Shown here: positions 26,101 to 38,100 of the stretch, one piece after another | Layout: each line of letters opens with the position of its first letter | Numbering within the stretch: position 1 is the stretch's first letter | Assembly (NCBI RefSeq): GCF_029227915.1 | Contig: NC_079881.1 | Coordinates: 5,582,001-5,646,000, forward strand | From: Hydractinia symbiolongicarpus | Lineage: Eukaryota; Cnidaria; Hydrozoa; Anthoathecata; Hydractiniidae | DNA: 64,000 bases | Direction of reading: 5' to 3' | The notes under the pieces: model-generated | Told to the model about the DNA's origin: nothing | Seen by the model: only the letters and a program-made list of their open reading frames with translations | The model's database searches: none | Translations under genes and position numbers: made by a program

Positions 26101-29100
26101 TATTATTAAACCAAATAGGCGTCCACCATGGCAAATACTGCTTTTGTTGTTGGCGTTTGCTGTGGCACCAGAAACTTGAAAATTCACAGCTCTACATTTC
26201 CGGAAAATGCATTAAAATTCAATGAACTCGGGTAACAGAATGGTCCAAAGGAACGAGGAAGCCATTTTAATACCTTTTTCTGTTATCTTTTAAAAACAGC
26301 TTTTTAAAAAAAGTATAGGAGAGCACTCTTGAAATTCAGGTTGGAGATATTCGTGTTTTTATATGAAGCAACGCTATATTTTTTTTGTGTAGCCCACGAA
26401 CCCAGGCTAAAATAATGTCAGAACTTCTCAGGTCCAAATATTTTTATGATGATTATTGTTTTGATTTTGTAGAAAAAATATTTACCAAGAAATTAAAGTT
26501 TAAGTTTGAAATTATCATCATTGGTATCAACAGTAACGTAATTTTTACTAAGATTGATTTCACGAACCGTAAAGAAATTCTAATTAAATACTATACGCTA
26601 ATCATTTTACAAATGAATACTTGTGTTAATGATAAGCTCTTTACTGTTTTGATCAACGATTCGCGAAAATAAATTCCCCTTTATTGAAGTCTATTGTCTT
26701 TTAATGTCTAATTTTGATTTGATTCCTTTAATTCGCATGAATCTCTGTTTATAATTTATTTATTTATATCTAGGCCAGTCCTAATGATTTGAACGATCTT
26801 GATGAGTATGATGATGATGATAGAACATTAGACAAGTAAGATTATCCTTCATATCCTTCCTGTTAAAATAGTCACATGACTACTATGAACTAAAATTTTT
26901 ACCATATGTTCATTATGTGACCACACTGGAATCCTCTTACCATTTAAACTACCTTTTACGTACTAATTTTTCAACATTTATGCAGAAAATTAATACGCGC
27001 GAAACACTTTCGCTGCGTGAAAATTAGTATGTGCGGAAATTAGTACGAAGAAGTTAATTTAATGACAAAAATTTTGATTTGTCGATTCTTTGAATGTTTC
27101 GTTCATCTTAATCTGTTGTACTTTAGAATCTTTTTTAAAAATTTTTGTTTGTTGCGTAAATGGTTTATTCGCGAAAATAATATCTTTGAAAATATCTGAA
27201 TTCGATGAATTCGATCATTAAAAGTTATCCTAAACGACGGTATCATTTTTTATATATATTTTTAGAATTATTAATGGTGTAAATGTGACCATGTCTGATG
27301 AGAATATGTGGATGATTCCTTTCAATGAAGACGGGACTCACTTACTAAAAATCACGTTTGTTGAGCCGACTGTTGTTACTGGGTTGAGAGTATGGAATTA
27401 TAACAAATCATTAGAAGATACCTTCCGAGGAGTAAGTTAAGTTTAGTTGGAAATGTTTGAGGATTAAAACTCTAAAATCATGCAGAGTCGAGAGAAAGCT
27501 CTGTCATGCTATTTTTTTGAATCTTGTGTTCGCATTAATATAAAAATCTCCCGTACGCACTATAGGTCGAAGTCAAGCGAAATAAAGTTCTTAGCAATAC
27601 CAATAACTTCTTGAGGGCATGGCTTGCTCTTGGGATATTTTGACAAATTAACCAACAAGTCTGAATGTTTAACGAAAATTTTAATGTCATTTGAAGAATT
27701 TGTAACATTCTAAAACATTTTATTACAGGCTAAAGTAATACACGTTTATATGGATGATTTTGAAGTTTCTCCAGAGGAAGGATACCTTCTCAGAAAAGGT
27801 AAGTGGTATATCTTTTTTAAAAAACTAAGCTGCACTTTGTACAAACTGAAACCACAGTTTCTTGAAATTGTTTATCCACTGGTTTCTGCTGACATCAGCA
27901 ATAGTTAGGTTTTTGGTTCTAATTTAATTCGCTCTGGTCATTGGACCAGTTATGTCGTATGTGTATAATTCATGAAGCGCCTTTTTTTAACTGTTTGTGG
28001 TTAACTTTTTTTAAATTTTGCTTGTCTTTAAAAATATTTTGTCGCCGATTGCCAACATAATTAACTGTGACCCTACAATTACGCCGAAAGATTTTCTTAT
28101 GTTAAATAATTTTAGCAAAGAATAGTTTTGCAAATGTCGCGATTTTCATCCATATTTGCATGTGCAAATATGGATGAAAATTGCAAGTTTATTTTAGCAG
28201 AAATACTTAGAAAAGTCAATTCGGAAAAAAATAACAAGAGTAGTGAAGTGACTTATTTTTTAAAATTAATTTTTGCTGAATTTTTTTAAATATAAGACTT
28301 TTTTACTTCTTATATTCAATCATTTTCTAGCCTATCATCAAGTTTAAAGTCTACCTTATCTAAATAAATAGGTCTGCAATAAAATAAAATCGTGAAATTA
28401 CAAGTAATATACTTGTAGTTTCGCAAAAATAATTGTAGAAACGACTTACCTGCAAAAAATAATCTGTGAAATGCAGTGAAACAAATTTTGGAAAATCCGA
28501 GCAATTTTTTATTTTAGCACACCCTATAAACCCTGTTTAAAACCTGTATTTAAATAAGGAGTCCAAAGAACCCTAAAATTTATAATAAATTTAAAAAAAA
28601 AAATTGTAATGCCAGTTTGGCAAACCAATTGAAATGACTATTAAATTTTTTATTTCCACCAATTCTTTGATTTAAAACAGGCTTTTGCAATAAGTATTGT
28701 AAATCTATTGTTTTTATATTTACAAAACAATATATTTAGTTTCATTATAATTGTTTTTTATGTTCTTTTCAAGAATAAGACCCTGAAATTCAAGATCCTG
28801 AAAAACCAAACAAAAACAGCAATTCAATTGTTCAGCAATTCAATAAGTTCGCCAGACACCCTGGACCTTTTTTTTAAAAAAGCATTAAAATCTTTCCTTT
28901 CTTATTGAATGCTGACTTTGATGATTAGAATGTAGTGTTCTAAGTATTAGATCGATTATATTTATCCCATCACTTTTGAACCGTCATAATATAATGTTAC
29001 AGTTAGAATCGGCTGTTAGTCAACTGGTCCGTAGACTATCCTTGAAAATTGCTAATACAAACTGGAATTTTTAGTTGATATATATGAAAAATTCTTGGAA

Positions 29101-32100
29101 AGTAATGGAATTTTGATTTCGAAATTTGCTGGTTAACCTGTTGTTGGTGCACAAGCACCTTTTACGTGTTACCACTTGTTTGGGGAAATATTTAAGATAG
29201 AATATTTAAAAAATTTAAAATAAAGTACTCATCTTTCATAAGAAAACAGTCCAATCGCAAACATTTGTTTTTCATTTTCTGATTGACAGCTACTATGAAA
29301 TGACAAAATTAACGTAAGAGGTTCTCTAAAAATATTAAAATTTGCAAAAATAAATCCACACGGTTTTTTTAAGACTAAATGCACTCAAAATTTCTTCTGA
29401 AGGTGTATTTGAATCACTGGAAATACCGAGTGTGTAAGCCATAATCGCTTGACCTTTTGTGTCGATCTCCTTTTTTATTTCCTAATAAGCTGTTATATAT
29501 GCACACCTGAACTTTTTCGTATAATAACCTACTTAAAAGGGAAAACTGTTTTTATCTTGTAGGTCCTGGTCATTGTCACTTTGATTTTGCACAGGATGTA
29601 CTATTCAATATTCCAGACGGATTGTGTGAACATGAAGATGATTCTAAGTAAGAATGATGGTTGCTTTGTTGCTAATTTTTTTTAAAAAAAACTGTAGCTT
29701 TTGTTAAAATGTATTCTACCATCCTTCCTCTATCTATATGGTTAGTTATTCTAGTGCAATTACATTTTTTTTTAAAAGCATAAAGCTTATATGCTTAGAT
29801 TCTTAAAAAACATAAGTATGTTTCTAACTCGTTTTCGCTAACAAACAGCTAAAGAGAGCGAGGAAAATAGTTCGACTTAACGAATGTTCGAGTTAAACGA
29901 AGCTCGTGTTAAGTCAAATTTGGTCTAAAATGAGATTTTAGTTCTAGATAAAGTGATTTTTTCAAGAGGTGGGGTAACAATTACCGGGAAAAGGTGCAAT
30001 CTTGGAGGTGAATAAGGCCTGCAAGTCCCTTTTAAAGTGAATTGTTTCCTTGACAGACAACATATCTTTATAACATCAGGAGTTAATAAAAACTAAAATT
30101 CAAATCTGACAATCATGTGGTCTTTGATTTCCTTTTCTCGATTAAAAAGTTTGAGTTATCCGAATAAATTTGCTTCAGGGGTACGAAAAATGGGTCCAGT
30201 TGTTCGAGTTATCCGAGGCTTAAGTTAGCAGGCGTTTTTTATAAGATAGTCTTAACCGGGAGGTAACTGTATGTACAAAAACGGAACCTGTAACCAGAGC
30301 AACAAATATAATTAAAAAAAGTAGAGTAATAACAAAGTGGCTTTTTCTTCCCAGCGAGGAAGACTATTGCAGTGTTTGCAGCTAAGTTATTGCAGTGTTC
30401 ATATCAAAAACAATATCAGACTATCAAATTTAGTTTTAAACTTAAGCATACTTTAAGAATAATTTCAGGTTAAAATCTGAGACATATTCAGCTTAGTTCA
30501 ATTACTGGCGTACTTTTTAAATTACAGAATATGCACCACGTCGGTTAACAACCTAATTAATTTTCTATATTTAGACATGGTAAAATAAATCTGCACCAAA
30601 TTGTCAACGAATATGAAACGTTGATGATGCCCAGTGGGTGTATCTTTTTTAAAAAATTTGTGCGTCACTACCGGTGGTTTGAAATCTGTAACAACTAGTC
30701 TGTAGTACTAATATATTAATCCATTGAAACCTTTGTTAGTATCCGCTGTATGTTTGTTAAGGTTTTATGTAAGCCTAACAAAGACATTAACGTTGGTTAA
30801 TGGAGGCGATGAAGTTTTCGTTAGGGTTTAGACCATCCAGCTTTGTGAGATTGGATATTGTTGGATAACTATGTATTAAGTTTGGAACACTGAAGTAGGT
30901 TTAACGATTTCTGGATGTTTTGTTTTGCCCATTAATATGTATCTACTTTAGAGGGGATAAAAGATTGCCCAACCGTGAATTTCTTTAAATAACTGTAAAT
31001 TAATTAATTTGCAATGTTTTATTCCTTTACACATACATACATAGAAATTATAAGGGGAATAATGTAAAACATTAACATTTATTAGATATTTTACCTGAAC
31101 AAATTCGCAACAAAAGTATAATGTGTTTGCATCATTTTTCTTTCGTATTTGCAGATAGAAAATATTTTCCGCATGGATTTTTTTTCGCAGTTTAAGGATT
31201 CTATAACCACTAGGTTACGCGCCACCATACGTACGTGTGTACTTGCACCAATTATTTTTACTTAACAATATCTATTAGTTGTTTTCCAGTTCAAGTTATT
31301 TTCATCATGGAGTGATCCTTATTATGTTGGTTTAAATGGTATCGAAGTTTACGACAAATATGGAAAGAAGATCGAATTATCTGATAATAGTATCCATTTC
31401 ATGTTCTTTTTATCAATTTATTGGTTTTCTTTATATGCGGTTTGAAGTTGCGCTAATTATACGAATTTAGGACATCATCAATTAGCTTTACTAAAGCATA
31501 ATTACAATAACTAGATACTAAAATTCATATAAAACGTTCATAACGTCTATTTAAATAGTTAAATACATATATAACACTATATGCCTTATTAAAACTAGCA
31601 AATTTAAACCAGAGCTAATTCATGATGTCATGCATAATTAGTTTAAGTTGCATGTCCAAAATCTTAAGAACTGATCAAAATGATTTGATCAGTTCTTAAG
31701 ATCAGTTCAAAATGAACTGATCATTTTCAGAGAAATGAACTTGTTTTTTTAAAGGGAGGTGAAGCTTTAAGAGTCATAAGTGAGGCTGAAGTATTGTTAT
31801 TCTCCATAGTTAGGTTTTTAATGTCTGCATAACACTATTTACAAATTTTGATGTTACCATCTTTTATTTTCTAATTTAAAAAAGTTACTCTGTTCGTACA
31901 ACTTTAAAAAAAGAAAATGAAACTTTTGCGTTCTAATTTTACAGAAAACGTTTTGCGTTTTTGTGGCAAAAAACTTTCGCTGTTCCGCAAAATATTCTAT
32001 CTAATTCACAAATTTCGTGAATTGTGTGATATGGCAGTGAAATTCTCAGCGGTAATTTATATTGGAATATTTTGCGGGAATATGTTTTTTAAATTTTTCG

Positions 32101-35100
32101 AAAACTGCAAAAGTTTCTTCCGCAAACACTTTCTTCCTTTGAAGTAACCACGTTCTATTAATTGTTCATTTTCAAAAAAAATTTTACGCCTCCACTCTAC
32201 GCCCAAATACTGCGCCCTAACGTAACTTCTCTTATCAACATATGGTCATTCTTAACTCGACCTTAGACATCACAGCATTCCCTCACAGTGTGAATGTATT
32301 GGAAGGCGTAGAAGACGATGTAAGAACGCCAGATAAACTGATCGATGGTGTGAATGATACACACGATGGTAGACATATGTGGTTAGCTCCTATCTATCCT
32401 GGAAAGGTGTGATTTCTTGTTGTTTTTGTACTTTTTTTACCCGATAGAACGTTTTTGGGTTCATAGTTTTTAACACGTGACATTTTTGGTCTATGCTTTT
32501 TTATTAAGTAACAATTCAGTTCCCATACTTTTTAACTGGTTTTAATTTTACTCCCATACTTTTTAAATCGTGAGAATTCGGTCCGAACACTTTTTTAACA
32601 GGTGATAATTTTAGTTACCATACTTTTCAAATAAGGCTCGCATGCTTTAAACAAGTGACAATTGCACACTTTTCAACTAATTACAATTTCGATCCAATGT
32701 TTTTCAACGGGTGCCAATTTACTTCTATTACTTATTGACAGGTAACAATTTAGTTTCGATACCTTTTAACCGTCTACAATTAGTCCCCATACTTTTCAAA
32801 TCGTGATAGTTTCGCTCCAATACCTTTTTAAAAGGTGTCAATTTGGTTTTTAATCTTTTGATGAAGTCACAAGTTAGCTCCTGTATTTTATAATTAATTA
32901 CAATTTATTTTATGTTTTCTAGCCGAATATCATTTATCTTGTTTTTGACGAACCTGTCTCCATCTCCATGATCAAACTGTGGAATTATAGCAAAACACCT
33001 GCAAGAGGAGTCCGTCAGTTTGGTGTAAGTGCGTAAAGGTCGTATAATTACTTTAGTAATTAAAGGGCTACAACCAATAAGGATGGTAATGACTACAACC
33101 ATTAAGGCTGGTAATGACTACAACCATTAAGGCTGGGAATGACTACAACCATTAAGGCTGGGAATGACTACAACCATTAAGGCTGGGAATGACTAGAGAA
33201 AGAAAAATTAAGAATGATGCAAAAAGGACGAAATTTTAATAACACGTTCTTCTTTCCTGAAATATAAAGAACATTAAAAAATAGGGGAAATGCCTCTGTG
33301 GCAAACATTTTTGTAGAATTAACTGATGCGAAACTAAGATTTTACATCGCAAATATTGGCAGTGTACTGTAAAATAAAAAAATAAAAATATATAAGAACA
33401 ACAAATAAGGACAATTTTGCATTAATTATGTAAGAAAAAATTAACCTTAAGCGGTAACCAAATCTCTTGGTTCTTATAGAGAGGTAATATTAAAGCCGTT
33501 GAAGTCAATGAATAGTTCATGTAATTCATGATAATGAGAACTTGAAAAAGTTGCTAACAAATTGCTCGAACACTGTAAGGGAAGAAATTTTCGATGAAGA
33601 AATTTATGAAATTTAGATACCACATTTTGTTTGTCTCGCTACTGTGGTATCATATTGCACAGAGACAGACGGACAACGGCTATTATTTTTTCAAGAAGGC
33701 ATTGAAATAGCGTGTAAAGTTACTATATAATACAAACAATGATACAAAACCACATGATTTTTGGTCAACTCACAGAATTTGTTACGTGATGCAAGGGAAT
33801 TTTTTAAAAATTTTCGCGGAGCCTAACTTTTTTGGCAAAAAATATCTCATTCGAAAGTTATTACAAAGTTCCTCATGTCTAACCTCTTTTAAAACGTTTT
33901 TTTGAATCCCTTCCAAAAAGGAATGACGTCTTGAAGATGTTTTACCCATGTGCGAGTGAATATTTATTGATAAACCTTGGAGTAAAAAAACTTTTTTTCT
34001 TACTAAGAGCGATCTGGTTGAATATATTCACGTACAATAGGCCATGAAGTTACCCTTAGAAAATGAATTTTTGCGGAAACTGTTTTATGAGAATGAGTGG
34101 CCAAAATAGACTTTTTTTTAATGGGCATGTTTTTGTGATTGAAAGCTATCTAGAAGAAAGTACGGAATGAATGTTTGGAATACTTTTCTATGAAATATTA
34201 CTAATTTTTTATATTTCCCTTATGAGATGGTAATACGAAAGTGTTTATCATAACAATCATTGTATGGAAGCTTAGTCAGACTAGTTTTTCAAAGCGTCTA
34301 CAAAAAAATCAAGTCTTTTTACAAATCCAAAGCTTTTAAAGACTATTTAACTTCGCCTAGTTTTGCGAAACTTATATTTGCGATTAATTAACTTTGTCTA
34401 CTTTTGCGGAACTTATATTTGCGATTAATTAACTTTGTCTACTTTTGCGGAACTTAAATTTGCGATTAATCAACTTCGCCTACCTTTGGAACTTAAATTT
34501 TCGATTAATCAACTTCGCCTCCTTTTGGTCTTAAGGGTGCATTTTTACGAAACTGAATTTTGCGAATATGGTTTAGATCGCAAAATTTCTGCAAAAACTC
34601 TAGTAGAAGATTTTGAATTAGATAGGCATGCTGGTGTTTTCGTTAAATTTTTAGGCGAAATAATTTTAGTACTACAAAGACTAAAAAAGGTCTCTGTGGG
34701 TTGTAGGTTTAGTTTTGACGGCTTTTCTGTGAAACTTTATTAAAAAAGAGAGTATGTTGGGTAAATAAATAAAAAAATGTTGATTTTTTTGTTTTATTTT
34801 TACTTACTTTTTTACTATATATTTACGTTTTTATTCCTTATAACTTTAATGGTGAATATTTTTAACGACATGACTGTTTTAAAAGGAAAATTTCCGCCAT
34901 GTGTGGATTATTTTATAGTTAAATGTTTTATTTTTAGCTCCTGGTTGACGACCTACTTGTATATAGCGGTGTTCTTCCACAGTGCGCCATATATGCGCGT
35001 GCTATCATACCAGGAATTGAACTCCCAATTGTCCATCATACCATATTGTTTACTGATGCAGAAGACATTGCATTAAAAGAGAGGCATCATCTTTTAAGGT

Positions 35101-38100
35101 ACGTCTAACTGAACTGGTTGGTTCTTTGTGTTTGCGTCCAATGTAATGTATTGTCGATTTGTATAATCTTCGTATAATCGCGAGAGGATTAAAAAATTAA
35201 AATGTTAAGCTCTTTTTATTTACTTATCTGATACGTCAAGGGTATTAAATTTTGCGTGGGTTATGTGTTGGGGGTTTAGCGGGGTGACGTGGTGAATCCT
35301 TGGGTCACTTTCTGTCCGGCGAAGTGATTACAACTTCTGGAATTCTAAAAATTTCTAGAATTCTTCTAGAATTTCTGCTATATAAACCAACCTGAAGCTA
35401 AATGTCAAATATTAAGGAATTCCCAGTTAAACATCACTATGTTTTGATTTAAAGCTTATGTAACTTTATGATAATCTGTATTTTTTTAAAAAAGAAATAA
35501 AAATAAACTTTGGTGATATCGGTTAACTTGGATGTAATTCTTAAAATCACTAGTAAAGTTTTTATAATTGTTTTTCTTATACTCTTCTCTTTTTATCAGT
35601 ATATTAGGGCTTAAACTGCAAAAATTTGGGAGCAGATTGGAAATTGTCAACCAGACTCGACCTTCCCTAAATTTAAACAGAAAAATGCAGCCTATATTGG
35701 AATTTAATTTCACCAGTTAACTGATATTTCAAGGTTCTGGCGTTAAACTTAATCAAGAACTGTAGATAAATCGAAGTTTTTTCACGCGTAAATTTTTTTC
35801 AATAAAGTATTTCTGCTCCCACATGTTCTTTGATTCTTTTCGCTACTAATTAAAAATATATCAAACCATCTGGGCGTTTCTTGCTCTTCAAATCAGTCAA
35901 AAGAAGCATAGGGCTTCAAAGGAAAAATAGGTGTTGAATAAAATTAATTAAAGATCAACTGAGAGTCAAAATTGAAATACAAGATACATATAACAGAGCG
36001 TTATTAATCAAAAAATGATTTCGGACTTTCTCTCTTTATAAAGCTTGGTTCCCACTGTGGTTTAACTTGGGTTTAAAAAAAACCTAAAAGGTTTTAAATG
36101 TGTTTTAAAAATTAAAATAAAACCTGAGCATTCCCACTGTGTTTTAAAAGCAAAAACATGTAGCGTTTCTCTCTAGGTAGCCTTTGTGTGATTTATCAAA
36201 AATCACTGGATATTGGCGAATAAGTACGCTAAGATTCTCCTCCTGTACCAAACAAGTTTTTTTCTGCCATTTTTTATTCTCTTTTCTGTCTTAACGTGAA
36301 AATGCGCAAAATGTGCCCTGAAATCGTTGAAAACTCACTCCTTCGGCATTTGTCGGCGCCTTTGAACTTTAAACCACAATATCGAAAATTTTTGATCTAA
36401 GGTTTTTTTTTATCTGTGGTTTAAGCAGGTTTTATGCCGAAAATTTTAAAACACGAACACGTTCACATTATGGTTTAACTTTAAAATCTTATTTAAAATA
36501 TACTTAAACCACAGTGGGAACCGAGCTTAAAGCGCGCGCATAGATAGTTATTTTCCATTGCTGGCATAACAAGGAAAAAATCTATATTGCTGTTTTTACT
36601 TAGCTGTGTAATTTAATTAAAGCGTACTTTATATGTATATTTTTCATGAATGGCTATAGGGCTGATAATTTCTTTTTAAATTGTCGCATATAAATTTTCC
36701 GTTCGTATTAAAATTTTGAAACCTAAAAAAATTTTGTTTACGCTCTTGTGAATTGTGACAATTTATTAAGATGTTTATCAGAAGGAAACATAACCGGTAT
36801 TTATGTCGTGTTTTTGTAAATCGTGGATAAACTTCTTCTGCTCTTGTATTTGCAAAAGACGTTTAAAATATTTCGCGAAATTAGGCCAAACTAAATCTTG
36901 CTAGTATACCAAGTATCCGTGGAGAATAAAGTTTGCCTCAATGCTGAATTTTAAAGCACTTTTTAATGTCAACTTTAAACTTTATAACTAGGCTTCTCAT
37001 TAAAAAAGGGGTATATTTTTTTAAACCGAAGTGATACAACCGTAAACGTGACTTAAACAACTTAAAAAAACTTTAGCGTTGGGTTAAACCCTAATTTTTA
37101 CGTTCACTTAAACGCATAAAATAAAAGGTAGATTTTTACGAAACGAATTTTTGTGGTGGAAATCCGCCTTAAAACCAGAAACGTTGTCAATGAAATATCT
37201 TTGACTCTTTCTTGTAAAAATATTTAATGTGAATACAGCCACCGTTATAGATTTTAGAGCGCGCGGACTTTAAATATAAAAAATGATACAAATAAAAAAG
37301 AGATGATCGTATCATTGAAGCGTTGGAAAAAATTTATATATTTTTTTCTCTACAGATAGTCATTAAAAAATTTAATTTCATAATTTTTGTTATTGTCAAG
37401 GGGGTTAGAAAGGAGATCGTAAAAAATTCGGACAATAATCGATTTAATAGTCAAAAAAGTTTCAACAACTATAATCGAATTGTTTTGCCGCGCTATTTTG
37501 AATGTGAAAACATCCATCCTTGGAGATATAGCTGATGATTACTTCGCGCCTTTTATTTTTCGCCCCAGACCCCTGCACAAAAGAAACCTGTTAAAAACAT
37601 GTTCCTTTTCTGACGTCATAATGTTGTTATTGTTCTTGTTCTGACACAGTACTGTAATAATTATTACCTTTTAATGTACTCATTTGTTTGATGTTTATAA
37701 TTTTCATATTCCACTGGTGCGATTAACACATCTCTATTCTCTCTTCAATTATAAACTCGACATAGAGTCGTAAAAAGAAATTGCTTTCAATTGTGTTTTC
37801 AACCAATCAGATAAGACAAAATAGGGAAATATAATTTCGAGTTAATTTCATGGTGTCACTATCTTTAACACGTGGTTTGAACGCAGTTATCTAAGTTAGC
37901 TGCGAAGTATATTTCAAAAGAGAATCACACGTGTCAGTACTATTCGAACGAGTCTTGAACAACACTGTATACTTCTACGCCATGAAGCGATCTATCACGA
38001 AAATTTGGCGTCCTTATGAAGATTTATTAGACGACAAACAACACGACGACGACGTTGAAAAAGAAGTGTCGCTTATAAACTTTCATTCTGATACACACCT

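Larger units (their letters stand above)
35099..37981. other. KATNIP intron 40, left part, upstream of the homeobox gene
   Basis: No exon found. Contains a TIR element (36040-36531) and, about 400 bases before the homeobox start codon, a conserved block (37533-37600) repeated downstream of that gene. The homeobox promoter should be in the last part. Confidence 0.5.

Noticed and set aside
34435-34743. 102-residue plus ORF with internal repeats
   Set aside because: Generated by the 41-bp tandem array and AT-rich intron; no domain.
37931-37981. Extended N-terminus of the homeobox protein from an upstream GTG
   Set aside because: GTG is not a normal start in animals; the first ATG is at 37982.
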